A DNA stretch of 64,000 nt from an uncultured Rhizobium sp. Its GTDB lineage: Bacteria > Pseudomonadota > Alphaproteobacteria > Rhizobiales > Rhizobiaceae. Below the pieces are notes generated by a model. It worked only from the letters and a program-made list of their open reading frames with translations. It did no database searches and was not told the DNA's origin. Location: NCBI GenBank assembly GCA_945952045.1, contig CAMFHE010000018.1, positions 1 to 64,000 of the forward strand. The letters run 5' to 3'. Made by a program: the position numbers and the translations under genes. Of the stretch, positions 51,557 to 59,932 are shown piece by piece; the first letter of the stretch is position 1; each line of letters starts with the position of its first letter.

Positions 51557-52711
51557 ATGGACGAGGCCGCCCGCCCCGATAAAGCCGAAAAACGGCGCCG
51601 CATGCTGACGGACTTCGTCAAGGCGGAGGCGAAAGCGCTCGGTTTCGATCTCTGCCGCATCACCCTGTCCGATGCCATGCCGCAAGCGCCGGAACGCCTG
51701 GCGCAGTTTCTCGGCGCCGGTTATCACGGCACCATGGAGTGGATGGCGGACACGCAAGCGCGCCGCGCCGATCCGCGCGTGCTCTGGGGCGAGGTTCGCT
51801 CCATCGTCCTTTTCGGCCTGAATTACGGCCCCGAGACCGATCCGCGCGCACTCCTGGAAAAACCGGACAAGGCGGCGATTTCCGTCTATGCCCGCAATCG
51901 CGATTATCACGACATTATAAAGGGCCGCCTCAAGGAGATCGCCACGCGCTTCGCAGCGCGGTCGAAAGAGGACGTGAAAGTCTTCGTCGATACCGCGCCT
52001 GTCATGGAAAAGCCGCTCGCCGCCGCCGCCGGTCTCGGTTGGCAGGGCAAGCATACCAATCTCGTCAGCCGCGAATTCGGGTCCTGGCTGTTTCTCGGCA
52101 GCATGTTCACGACGGCCGATCTTCTGATTGACGAGCCCGAGCGGGACCGCTGCGGCTCCTGCCACGCCTGTCTTGCCGCCTGCCCGACCGATGCGTTTCC
52201 GGCACCCTACAGGATCGACGCGCGGCGTTGCATTTCCTATCTCACCATCGAACACAAGGGACCGATCGACCCGGCGCTGCGTATCCGCATCGGCAATCGC
52301 ATCTATGGCTGCGACGATTGCCTGGCCGCCTGTCCCTGGAACAAGTTTGCCGCCGCCGCCGCCGAAATGAAATTGAAGGCGCGCGACGATCTCAACGAAC
52401 CCGCGATTGCCGATCTCCTGACGCTGACGGATGGCGAATTCCGCACCTTCTTCAGCGGTTCGCCGGTCAAGCGCATCGGCCGTGACCGGTTCGTGCGCAA
52501 TGTCCTGATCGCCGCCGGCAATTCCGCGGACCGGACGCTGATCGCGCCCTGTCTGGCGCTGTTGGAGGATGCCGCTCCCGTGGTGCGCGCCATGGCGGTC
52601 TGGGCGCTGTCGCGACTGATGGAAGCAGAAGAATTTCAGGCGCTCTCTCTATATAGAGAGAAGGAAGCAGACGAGGCCGTTCTGGACGAATGGCGACAGG
52701 TGGGAGTGTGA
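51557..52711 (+). CDS. queG: Epoxyqueuosine reductase QueG
   Basis: A 384-residue cobalamin- and iron-sulfur-dependent enzyme for the last step of queuosine modification of tRNA. The N-terminal cobalamin-binding domain includes LGAGYHGTMEWMAD and VKVFVDTAPVMEKPLAAAAGLGWQGKHTNLVS. Two 4Fe-4S motifs follow: CGSCHACLAACPTDAF and CDDCLAACPWN. The C-terminal helical repeat (LLEDAAPVVRAMAVWALSRL) is HEAT-like and binds tRNA. The start at 51557 follows GGAGG; the longer frame overlapping the GST gene is not used. Confidence 0.95.
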   Translation: MDEAARPDKAEKRRRMLTDFVKAEAKALGFDLCRITLSDAMPQAPERLAQFLGAGYHGTMEWMADTQARRADPRVLWGEVRSIVLFGLNYGPETDPRALLEKPDKAAISVYARNRDYHDIIKGRLKEIATRFAARSKEDVKVFVDTAPVMEKPLAAAAGLGWQGKHTNLVSREFGSWLFLGSMFTTADLLIDEPERDRCGSCHACLAACPTDAFPAPYRIDARRCISYLTIEHKGPIDPALRIRIGNRIYGCDDCLAACPWNKFAAAAAEMKLKARDDLNEPAIADLLTLTDGEFRTFFSGSPVKRIGRDRFVRNVLIAAGNSADRTLIAPCLALLEDAAPVVRAMAVWALSRLMEAEEFQALSLYREKEADEAVLDEWRQVGV

Positions 52712-52712
52712 C

Positions 52713-53585
52713 ATGCGGATGATGATTTTCGGTGCGGGCTATTCCGGCAAGGCGATCGGGACGGAAGCGAGAGCGAAGGGCGCAGATGTCTGCGGCACGA
52801 CACGCACGCCGGAAAAGGCCGCCAGCCTGACCGCAGCCGGCATCGACCCGCTGGTGTTCGACGGCGCCGCCTTTTCGCCGGCGCTCGAGGCGCGCATGGC
52901 AACGGCAACCCATCTCGTCCAGTCGATCGCGCCCGGTCGTGAGGGCGATCCGCTGATCCGGCTGGCCGGCACAGATCTGCGCGCCCGCATGCCGGCGCTG
53001 CAATGGATCGGCTATCTCTCGACCGTCGGCGTCTATGGCGATCACCGGGGCGGCTGGGTGGATGAGGATACCCCTTTCCAGCCGGTATCGCAGCGCTCGC
53101 GCGAGCGCGTCGAGGCGGAACAGGGCTGGATGGCGCTTGGCGAGAAAATCGGCATTCCGGTCGCGGTCCTGCGCCTGTCCGGCATTTATGGTCCCGGCCG
53201 CAACGCGTTCGTCAATCTGGATAACGGCACGGCCCGGCGGCTCATCAAGCCGAGCCAGGTTTTCAACCGTATCCGCGTCGAGGATATCGCCGGCGCGACG
53301 CTGTTCCTGGCCGAACGCGGTCTTGGCGGCATCGTCAACGTGACCGACGACGAACCGGCGCCGCCGCAGGACGTCGTGACGGAGGCCGCGCGGCTGATGG
53401 GCATCGCCCCGCCGCCCGAACAGGCCTTCGAAACCGCCGAACTGTCGCCGATGGCGCGCTCCTTTTATGGCGAGAACAAGCGCGTCTCCAACCGTCGCCT
53501 GCGGGCGCTGGGATATGAGCCGCGCTTTGCCAATTACCGTGCATCGCTGGCGGCGCTCTGGCAGGGACAGGACTGGCGTGGATAA
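52713..53585 (+). CDS. SDR-family NAD(P)-dependent epimerase-like protein
   Basis: A 290-residue atypical short-chain dehydrogenase related to YeeZ. Rossmann motif MMIFGAGYSGKAIGTEA; STVGVYGDHRGGWVDEDTPFQP and RLSGIYGPGRNAFVNLDNG follow the epimerase pattern, but the YxxxK dyad is not obvious at the usual place. One base separates it from queG. Function unknown. Confidence 0.82.
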   Translation: MRMMIFGAGYSGKAIGTEARAKGADVCGTTRTPEKAASLTAAGIDPLVFDGAAFSPALEARMATATHLVQSIAPGREGDPLIRLAGTDLRARMPALQWIGYLSTVGVYGDHRGGWVDEDTPFQPVSQRSRERVEAEQGWMALGEKIGIPVAVLRLSGIYGPGRNAFVNLDNGTARRLIKPSQVFNRIRVEDIAGATLFLAERGLGGIVNVTDDEPAPPQDVVTEAARLMGIAPPPEQAFETAELSPMARSFYGENKRVSNRRLRALGYEPRFANYRASLAALWQGQDWRG

Positions 53586-53797
53586 GCCCGCCCGGTCGTT
53601 CCCATCCAAGCAGATACCACATATGGTTGCAGGTGGCGCGCCTGCATCCTTTGATGTCAACGATCTGAAAATTTCATTTCAGGCGGCATCCAGAGTCAAA
53701 TTTGCTCAAAAGAAGGCCTAACGAAAGGTAAATATGGCGCTGATTGGGGCTTATCCAGCCCTCGATTGAAAAAAAATTTTACACGTCTTCGTGAGCC

Positions 53798-53830
53798 CCG
53801 CGAGCGCTCCGTGCTTCGCGGATTTTCTTT
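53798..53830 (+). terminator. Probable terminator in the AT-rich region
   Basis: CCGCGAGC (53798-53805) pairs with GCTTCGCGG (53813-53821), one base bulged, and is followed by ATTTTCTTT. It is 213 bases after the SDR gene, so it ends either a long 3' leader or a short unannotated transcript. Confidence 0.55.
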
Positions 53831-53860
53831 CCGCTTTTTGACTGAATCTACTTTATTTTT

Positions 53861-53874
53861 TCTCAAATTTGAGA
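53861..53874. promoter_or_regulatory. 14-bp perfect palindrome, operator candidate
   Basis: TCTCAAATTTGAGA is perfectly self-complementary and lies in AT-rich sequence about 145 bases before the RlpA-like gene. Its TCAA/TTGA arms are of the kind bound by MarR- or LysR-class regulators. No regulator is adjacent. Confidence 0.5.
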
Positions 53875-53949
53875 CAGCGCATCCGGCGAATCAAAAGCGT
53901 CGCAGATTCACGAATATTACGCTCTGTAACATTGCGTGATCCGTCGTCG

Positions 53950-53982
53950 GCCATTTTTCGCCATTTTTCGCCAGTTTTTGCC
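53950..53982 (+). repeat. Three tandem 10-base repeats (GCCATTTTTC)
   Basis: GCCATTTTTC, GCCATTTTTC and GCCAGTTTTT follow one another, then GCC. The period of 10 bases is one DNA turn, so T tracts are on one face of the helix and would curve the DNA. It ends 38 bases before the RlpA-like gene start. Confidence 0.65.
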
Positions 53983-54019
53983 GCCCCCATCGTCATCCGC
54001 GGTTCCGACCGCCCTGAAA

Positions 54020-54394
54020 ATGGGAAGCATCGCATTGAAGAAACTGTGCCGCACTGCCCTCGTCTCGGCTGCCATTCTTGCAACCACCGCTTTCGCTCCG
54101 CTCCAGGCCTATGCCACCGGCTGCGGCGGCGCCTCCTGGTACGCCCTCGGTTCGAAAACCGCGTCGGGCGAACGCATGAACCCGAGACTGATGACAGCCG
54201 CGCATCGTTCCCTGCGCTTCGGAACGAAACTCAAGGTCACCAATCGCAATAACGGCCGCAGCGTCGTCGTTCGCATCAACGATCGCGGCCCGTTCATCCG
54301 GGGTCGCGTGCTCGATCTTTCCAAGGCCGCCGCCCAGAACATCGGCATGGTCTCCTCCGGCACCGCCAAGGTCTGCTACGAAGTCATCGGCTGA
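54020..54394 (+). CDS. RlpA-like double-psi beta-barrel secreted protein
   Basis: A 124-residue secreted protein. The N-terminal signal peptide ([24 protein letters not shown]) is followed by the RlpA-type domain: [39 protein letters not shown] motif, [29 protein letters not shown] with the catalytic-region aspartates. RlpA proteins cleave or bind denuded glycan strands at the septum; this copy is short, without a SPOR domain or a clear lipobox. The ribosome site is weak, so a TTG nearby could be the true start. Confidence 0.82.
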   Translation: MGSIALKKLCRTALVSAAILATTAFAPLQAYATGCGGASWYALGSKTASGERMNPRLMTAAHRSLRFGTKLKVTNRNNGRSVVVRINDRGPFIRGRVLDLSKAAAQNIGMVSSGTAKVCYEVIG

Positions 54395-54540
54395 TGCCGG
54401 CACCGCACGGCCAGTCGCAAAGCCGTGGAAAGACTTGCTCTCGCTCTTGATCGCGGTTACCACCGCCGGAGCAGTTTCCGGAGACCTCTAAACGGCCTCC
54501 ATTCGGAAATGTTCCGAAAAACGACAACAGGAGAGACGTC

Positions 54541-55827
54541 ATGCGTTTGGGCGGCCGGCTGGCAGGGGCCATCGAGGTGCTTGCCGATATCGAGACGCGA
54601 AAGCGGCCGGTGGCGGACGCCCTGAAGGATTGGGGACTGGCGCATCGCTTCGCCGGTTCCGGGGACAGGGCCGCCATTGGCAATATCGTCTATGACGCCC
54701 TGCGCATGCGCCTCTCCCATGCCTGGTTGCTGGACGACGACAGCCCCGCCGCGCTCGGCTATGCCGTTATGCTGCGGCAATGGGGCCAGACGCCGGATAG
54801 TATCGGCGCCGAACTGGAGGGCGACCGCTTCGCCCCCGAACCGCTGAAGCCGGAATGGCTCGCGGCCCTGTCTTCGCGCAAGCTCGAAGACGCACCCGCC
54901 TATATCCAAGGCGATATCCCCGACTGGGTGCAGCCGGCGCTGGAGGAAAACTTCGGCGACGACTGGCTGGCCGAGGCAAAGGCGCTGGCGGAACGCCCGA
55001 CGCTGGATCTGCGCGTCAATACATTGCGCGCCGAACGCCCCAAGGTTCTGAAGGCGCTGGAGCGCTCCGAACCGCAGGCCGCGCGTATCGCTCGCCAGGG
55101 CATCCGAATTCCCGCTGGCGAAGGCCCGTCGCGCCTGCCCAACGTCACGGCCGAACTCTCCTTCCAGAAAGGCTGGTTCGAAGTGCAGGACGAGGGTTCG
55201 CAGATCGTCGCCGATCTCGCCGAACCGCGCGAAGGCGATCAGGTGTTGGATTATTGCGCCGGCGGTGGCGGCAAGACGCTGGCCATGGCGGCGGCCATGC
55301 ACAACAAGGGTCAGGTCCACGCCTATGACGCTGACCGCAAGCGTCTCGCGCCGATCATCGAGCGCCTGCGCCGCGCCGGAACCCGTAATGTGCAGGTCCA
55401 TGATGGCCGCGCTGCGCTCGATGCGCTGAAGGAGCGATGCGACCGCGTTCTCGTCGATGCGCCCTGCACCGGCACCGGCACCTGGCGACGCCGCCCCGAC
55501 ACCAAATGGCGCCTCACCGCCAAGAACCTCGACGAGCGCCTTGCCCAGCAGCAGGAAGCGCTCGACCAGGCTGCCATCTATGTGCGGCCGGGCGGTTTCC
55601 TCATCTACATCACCTGCTCCATCCTGCCGCAGGAAAACGATGCGCAGGCGCTTGCCTTTTGCGAGCGCCATCCCGAATACCGCATCGTGCCGGCGCTGGA
55701 CAAATGGACGCATCTCTTCGGAGCGGTCGCGCCGAAGCCGCGCTCGCGTGACGGCCGCATGCTGACGCTGACGCCGGCCTCCACCGACACGGACGGGTTT
55801 TTCTTCGCGCTGCTACAGCGTGGCTGA
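54541..55827 (+). CDS. RsmB/NOP-family RNA (cytosine-5) methyltransferase
   Basis: A 428-residue SAM-dependent RNA m5C methyltransferase. An N-terminal NusB-like helical region precedes the catalytic domain with SAM motif VLDYCAGGGGKTLAMAAAM, motif IV VDAPCTGTGTWRRRPDTKW (first cysteine) and motif VI YITCSILPQEN (catalytic cysteine). RsmB modifies C967 of 16S rRNA; related NOP enzymes act elsewhere, so the exact site is uncertain. CAGGAGAG precedes the ATG. Confidence 0.9.
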   Translation: MRLGGRLAGAIEVLADIETRKRPVADALKDWGLAHRFAGSGDRAAIGNIVYDALRMRLSHAWLLDDDSPAALGYAVMLRQWGQTPDSIGAELEGDRFAPEPLKPEWLAALSSRKLEDAPAYIQGDIPDWVQPALEENFGDDWLAEAKALAERPTLDLRVNTLRAERPKVLKALERSEPQAARIARQGIRIPAGEGPSRLPNVTAELSFQKGWFEVQDEGSQIVADLAEPREGDQVLDYCAGGGGKTLAMAAAMHNKGQVHAYDADRKRLAPIIERLRRAGTRNVQVHDGRAALDALKERCDRVLVDAPCTGTGTWRRRPDTKWRLTAKNLDERLAQQQEALDQAAIYVRPGGFLIYITCSILPQENDAQALAFCERHPEYRIVPALDKWTHLFGAVAPKPRSRDGRMLTLTPASTDTDGFFFALLQRG

Positions 55828-55828
55828 C

Positions 55829-55871
55829 GCATTTTGCGAAAAAAGCGGGTTCTCATTTTCCGTCCGCAATG
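55829..55871. repeat. Possible degenerate intergenic palindromic repeat
   Basis: GCATTTTGCG near the left and CGTCCGCAATG near the right, around AAAAGCGGGTTCTCATTTTCC, recall the palindromes at 38329, 49066 and 50561, but the arms pair less well. It directly follows the rsmB-type stop and could be its transcript end. Confidence 0.35.
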
Positions 55872-55903
55872 GTGGCCTCGGAACGCGCTTTCAATAATGA
55901 TTC

Positions 55904-55919
55904 CAAACTAGAGAGTTTG
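55904..55919. promoter_or_regulatory. Palindrome upstream of the imelysin operon
   Basis: CAAACT-AGAG-AGTTTG is a perfect 6+6 inverted repeat 77 bases before the first imelysin gene. TTGACA overlaps its right arm and TATAG lies 4 bases on. Genes of this type are usually iron-regulated, and an iron regulator site would be expected here, but the sequence does not match the Irr, RirA or Fur consensus well enough to name one. Confidence 0.45.
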
Positions 55920-55995
55920 ACACCACTATAGATTTGCGCGAAGACATCGGCTGTCCGATAGAGGGGACGGTTTGCCGCCGTCACAGGAGAGCCGA

Positions 55996-57270
55996 ATGAT
56001 CCGCAAATCCATGCTGCGCGCCGGGCTGGCGCTGCTTGCCGTGTCCGCTGCCTTCGCCATGCCGGCGCGGGCCGCCACCGATGCCGCCGCCGTCATCAAG
56101 CATTACACCGATGTCGCCCATGCCAAATTCGAGGATGCGCTGACGACAGCGAAGAAGCTCGACAAGGCGATCGACGCGCTGATCGCCAAGCCCAGCGAAA
56201 AGACCCTGAAGGCGGCGCGCGCCGCCTGGCTCGCGGCCCGCATTCCCTACCAGCAGTCGGAAGTCTACCGCTTCGGCAACCCGATCGTCGACGATTGGGA
56301 AGGCAAGGTGAATGCCTGGCCGCTGGATGAAGGACTGATCGACTATGTCGATGCTTCCTACGGCACCGAAAGCGACGAGAATGCCCTCTACACGGCCAAT
56401 GTCATCGCCAACAAGACGATCAAGATCGACGGCAAGGATGTCGATGCATCCAAGATCACGCCGGAGCTGCTGCAGACGCTGCACGAGGCTGGCCATGTCG
56501 ATGCCAACGTCGCCACCGGCTATCACGCCATCGAATTCCTGCTCTGGGGCCAGGATCTGAACGGCACCGGTCCCGGCGCCGGCAAGCGCCCCTATACCGA
56601 CTACGACCAGAAAAATTGCACCAACGGCAATTGCGACCGTCGCGCCGACTACCTGAAGGCCGCCTCGACGCTGCTCGTCGCCGATCTCCAGGAAATGACG
56701 GACAACTGGGCGCCGGAAGGCGAGGCGACCAAGCATGTCGCGGCCGATCCCAAGGCGGGAATTGTCGCTATTCTGACCGGCATGGGCTCGCTCTCCTATG
56801 GCGAACTGGCCGGCGAGCGCATGAAGCTCGGCCTCATCCTGCATGATCCGGAAGAGGAGCATGATTGCTTCTCCGACAACACCTATAATTCGCATCTCTA
56901 CGACGCCATTGGCATCGCCTCTGCCTATAACGGCAACTACATCCGCGCCGACGGCACCAAGATGAAGGGTGCCTCGCTGTCCGAACTGGTTGCGGAAAAG
57001 GACAAGGCGCTCGACGCGGAAATGAAGGCAAAGCTGAAGACGACGCTCGACGCCATGCGCGTGATGGCCGATCGCGGCAAGCGTGTCGAAGCCTATGACC
57101 AGATGATCGCCGAGGGCAACAAGAAGGGCAATGCCGTCGTCCAGGCCGCCATCGATGGCCTGGTCGACCAGACCAAGAGCATCGAACGCGTCATCGCCGC
57201 CCTCGATCTCGGAACGGTGAAGCTCGAGGGATCCGCCAGCCTCGACAATCCGAGCTCCGTCTTCAAGTAA
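55996..57270 (+). CDS. Imelysin-family protein (M75-like), iron-linked
   Basis: A 424-residue periplasmic protein with signal peptide (SMLRAGLALLAVSAAFAMPARA-AT). The imelysin signature GxHxxEFLLWG is intact as GYHAIEFLLWGQDLNG at about residue 177, and the helical-bundle repeats QQSEVYRFGNPIVDDWEGKVNAWPLDEG and LSYGELAGERMKLGLILHDPEEEHDCFSDNT are characteristic. Imelysins are tied to iron uptake (IrpA, EfeO relatives); protease activity is debated. ACAGGAGAG precedes the ATG. First of a four-gene operon: imelysin, di-heme oxidase, imelysin-like, DUF1513. Confidence 0.9.
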   Translation: MIRKSMLRAGLALLAVSAAFAMPARAATDAAAVIKHYTDVAHAKFEDALTTAKKLDKAIDALIAKPSEKTLKAARAAWLAARIPYQQSEVYRFGNPIVDDWEGKVNAWPLDEGLIDYVDASYGTESDENALYTANVIANKTIKIDGKDVDASKITPELLQTLHEAGHVDANVATGYHAIEFLLWGQDLNGTGPGAGKRPYTDYDQKNCTNGNCDRRADYLKAASTLLVADLQEMTDNWAPEGEATKHVAADPKAGIVAILTGMGSLSYGELAGERMKLGLILHDPEEEHDCFSDNTYNSHLYDAIGIASAYNGNYIRADGTKMKGASLSELVAEKDKALDAEMKAKLKTTLDAMRVMADRGKRVEAYDQMIAEGNKKGNAVVQAAIDGLVDQTKSIERVIAALDLGTVKLEGSASLDNPSSVFK

Positions 57271-57279
57271 GGGAAAAAC

Positions 57280-57303
57280 GGCCGGCGGCGTCAGCCTCCG
57301 GCC
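57280..57303 (+). other. Hairpin between the first imelysin gene and the di-heme gene
   Basis: GGCCGG-C-GGC pairs with GCC-T-CCGGCC around GTCA. There is no T tract, so it probably reduces, rather than stops, expression of the later genes, or protects the first gene's mRNA. The downstream gene starts 13 bases later with a weak ribosome site. Confidence 0.55.
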
Positions 57304-57315
57304 GGCTTGCCGCCG

Positions 57316-58830
57316 ATGCCTCGCCATTTTGTCCGGTTTCTGACCCCGGCTGCCGTCTTCCTTGCCGTCGCAGCCGGTGGCATGGCGGCGGATGAGGCGC
57401 GGCGTGCCGATCTTTCGCCTGAGGATCGTAGCCGGGTTCTGGCGGTCACCGCGCCGGCCACGGATTTTTCGCGCGCCGAGCCGTTCGAAGCGATGCCGGG
57501 CGGGGCCGCCACCGGGATGACGGTGAAAGGCCGCGATGTCTTCTCCAAGCCCTCCGCCAATCTCGATACGGCGAGCGGGCATGATTTCATCCTCGGCAAT
57601 GCCCTGTTTCGAAAATTATGGGTCGCCTCGCCCTCCTCGACGCTGGCGTCGGACGGTCTCGGCCCGCTTTACAATGCCCGCTCCTGCCAGAGCTGCCATA
57701 TCCGCGACGGTCGCGGCCATCCGCCCGAAGGTGGAGATGCCGTGTCGATGGTGTTGCGCCTTGCGCGCGATGCCGTAATCCCGGCGGAAAAGGCGACCCT
57801 TGCCGTTCATCAGGCGCTGAATTTCCCTGATCCTGTCTATGGCCGGCAGTTGCAGGATTTGGCGATCCCCGGCCTTGCCGCCGAGGGCCGGGTGACGGTG
57901 CGCTATACGCAAGAACCGGTGACGCTCTCCGAAGGCGAGACGGTCATGCTGCGCAAGCCGGCCTATGCTGTGGAGGCTTTGGGCTACGGCGCGCTCGATC
58001 CGGCGACGACGCTCTCGGCGCGCATCGCTCCGCCGATGATCGGCCTCGGCCTGATCGAGGCGATCTATCCCGAGGATATCGAGGCGCTGGCCGATCCGGA
58101 CGACCGCGATGGCGACGGCATTTCCGGCCGGGCGGCCCGGGTGCGCGACGAAAAGGGGGCGCTGGCGCTCGGCCGTTTCGGCTGGAAGGCGCAGAACGCC
58201 ACTGTCGAACAACAGACCGCCGCCGCCTTCGCCGACGATATCGGCATTTCGACGCCGCTCGCCGACCGTCCTTACGGCGATTGCACGGAGCGTCAGACGG
58301 CCTGCCTGTCGCGCCCCACCGGCGTCCAGAAAAAGCTCGGAGCCTATGAGGCGCCCGATCCGGTGCTGGGGCTCACCAGTTTTTACGCAAGACATCTGGC
58401 GGTGCCCGCGCGGCGTGATGTCGCGGATCCAAAAGTTTTGGCCGGCAAGACGCTGTTCTACGCCGCCGGCTGCGCCACCTGCCATCACCCGAAATTCGTC
58501 ACCCGCCGCGATGCCTTCGATCCCGCGCTCGCTTTCCAGCTCATCTGGCCCTATTCCGACTTCCTGCTGCACGACATGGGCGAAGGTCTCGCCGATGGCC
58601 AGCGCGTCGGCGAGGCGGACGGGCGGGAGTGGCGCACGCCGCCGCTCTGGGGTATAGGTCTGACCCGCGCCGTCGCCGGCCAGGCCTTCTTCCTGCATGA
58701 CGGCCGCGCCCGCAGCCTCACCGAAGCCATCCTCTGGCATGGCGGCGAGGGGGAAAGGGCGCGCACCGCTTTCGCCACCCTGTCGCGGGCCGACCGCGAT
58801 GCCCTGCTGGCCTTCCTGGAGTCGCTGTAA
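57316..58830 (+). CDS. Di-heme cytochrome c oxidase-like protein (DUF1111, 'thiol oxidoreductase')
   Basis: A 504-residue secreted protein with a signal peptide (LTPAAVFLAVAAGGMAADEA) and two c-type heme sites: CQSCH at about residues 124-128 and CATCH at about 386-390. The fold resembles MauG / bacterial di-heme peroxidases: SGHDFILGNALFRKLWVASPSSTLASDGLGPLYNARSC and GEGLADGQRVGEADGREWRTPPLWGIGL are typical of DUF1111. It sits between two imelysin-type genes, as in known iron-regulated clusters. Substrate unknown. Confidence 0.88.
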   Translation: MPRHFVRFLTPAAVFLAVAAGGMAADEARRADLSPEDRSRVLAVTAPATDFSRAEPFEAMPGGAATGMTVKGRDVFSKPSANLDTASGHDFILGNALFRKLWVASPSSTLASDGLGPLYNARSCQSCHIRDGRGHPPEGGDAVSMVLRLARDAVIPAEKATLAVHQALNFPDPVYGRQLQDLAIPGLAAEGRVTVRYTQEPVTLSEGETVMLRKPAYAVEALGYGALDPATTLSARIAPPMIGLGLIEAIYPEDIEALADPDDRDGDGISGRAARVRDEKGALALGRFGWKAQNATVEQQTAAAFADDIGISTPLADRPYGDCTERQTACLSRPTGVQKKLGAYEAPDPVLGLTSFYARHLAVPARRDVADPKVLAGKTLFYAAGCATCHHPKFVTRRDAFDPALAFQLIWPYSDFLLHDMGEGLADGQRVGEADGREWRTPPLWGIGLTRAVAGQAFFLHDGRARSLTEAILWHGGEGERARTAFATLSRADRDALLAFLESL

Positions 58831-59928
58831 ATGGCCCGTCTGCCCCTGCTGCCCGCTCTCGCCCTTGTCCTCATGCCGCTCACGGCGGTTGCTCAAGGCG
58901 GCGCTTCGAAATTGCAGGAGGCGGCCGTTCCCGCCGTCATGGCAAAGTCCATCGACGAGGTCATCCGCCCCGGCTATCGAAAATTCCATGAAAGCGCGAC
59001 CGCGCTTACCGGCATGATGAAGGCGCTCTGCGCCGCGCCCTCGGCCGATACACTGGCAAAGGCCCGGGCCGGCTTTGCCGATTCCGTCTCCGCCTGGTCG
59101 CGCATCGAGATCGTTCGCGTCGGCCCGGCGCTGGAGGAAAACCGCTTCGAGCGCATCCTGTTCTTCCCCGACCGCAAGGGTCTGGGCCTGAAGCAGGTGC
59201 AGGCCGCCATCGCCGGCCAGGACGAGAAAGACACGACGCCGGATGGCATTGCCGGCAAGAGCGTCGCCGTGCAGGGCTTTACCGCCCTCGAATACGTGCT
59301 TTACGGCAGTCATGCCGAGGTGCTGGAGAGCGAGAAGAACGGTTTCCGCTGCCGTTTCGGCGCGGCCATTGCCGGCAATATCGATGCCGTCGCCGCCACG
59401 CTTTCGGCCGATTGGGAAAAGAAGGGCGGCATCGCCGACCAGTGGAAGACGCCCGGTCCCGACAACGAACAATTCCGCGACGGTCGCGAGGCGATCCAGG
59501 CGCTGCTCGGCATCCTCGTTCATGGCGTCGAGACAGTGCGCGACCAGCGGCTGGAAGCCTTCTATAAGGGCAAGGACAAGCCGGTGCGGCCGAAATCGGC
59601 GATCTACTGGCGCGCCGGCCTGACTTTCCCGTCGATCACCGCCAATCTTGCCGGTATCGAAACCCTGTTCGTCCAATCCGGCATGGAACAGGTGCTCGAT
59701 CCCGCCGATCGTGCGATTGCCGGCGAGATCGTGTCGCTGCTGAAATCCCTGCAGGCAACCGCGCCGACGGTCGACGCGGACATCGCCAAGGCGGTTGCCG
59801 AACCGAAGGATCAGGAAAAGATGGATCTGCTGCTGCGCGGCACCCGCGATCTTCTGACCAAGCTGAACGACGGTTATGGCGGCGCCATCGGGCTTGCTGC
59901 CGGTTTTTCCTTCGCCGACGGGGATTGA
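58831..59928 (+). CDS. Imelysin-like protein lacking the GxHxxE histidine
   Basis: A 365-residue secreted protein (signal MARLPLLPALALVLMPLTAVAQG) of the imelysin family. The signature position reads GFTALEYVLYGSH, so the glutamate is kept but the histidine of GxHxxE is replaced by threonine. This suggests that this partner binds or scaffolds and does not share all metal chemistry of the first imelysin. It begins immediately after the stop of the di-heme gene (TAAATG). Confidence 0.87.
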   Translation: MARLPLLPALALVLMPLTAVAQGGASKLQEAAVPAVMAKSIDEVIRPGYRKFHESATALTGMMKALCAAPSADTLAKARAGFADSVSAWSRIEIVRVGPALEENRFERILFFPDRKGLGLKQVQAAIAGQDEKDTTPDGIAGKSVAVQGFTALEYVLYGSHAEVLESEKNGFRCRFGAAIAGNIDAVAATLSADWEKKGGIADQWKTPGPDNEQFRDGREAIQALLGILVHGVETVRDQRLEAFYKGKDKPVRPKSAIYWRAGLTFPSITANLAGIETLFVQSGMEQVLDPADRAIAGEIVSLLKSLQATAPTVDADIAKAVAEPKDQEKMDLLLRGTRDLLTKLNDGYGGAIGLAAGFSFADGD

Positions 59929-59932
59929 GGGG

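Larger units (their letters stand above)
53586..54019. other. Long AT-rich intergenic region before an RlpA-like gene
   Basis: A 434-base region without a supported gene, clearly lower in GC than its surroundings between about 53740 and 53940. It holds a probable terminator (53798-53830), a 14-bp perfect palindrome (53861-53874) and a 10-base tandem repeat (53950-53982), described separately. It probably carries the promoter and control region of the RlpA-like gene. Confidence 0.6.

Noticed and set aside
53733..53768. 11-codon open frame (ATG after AAAGG) in the AT-rich region
   Set aside because: Too short to support; it could be a leader peptide, but no attenuator-like structure immediately follows.
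55890..55908. Possible Irr-type iron box before the imelysin operon (TTTCAA...TTCCAAA)
   Set aside because: The match to TTTAGAA-N3-TTCTAAA is poor at several positions, so no regulator was named.
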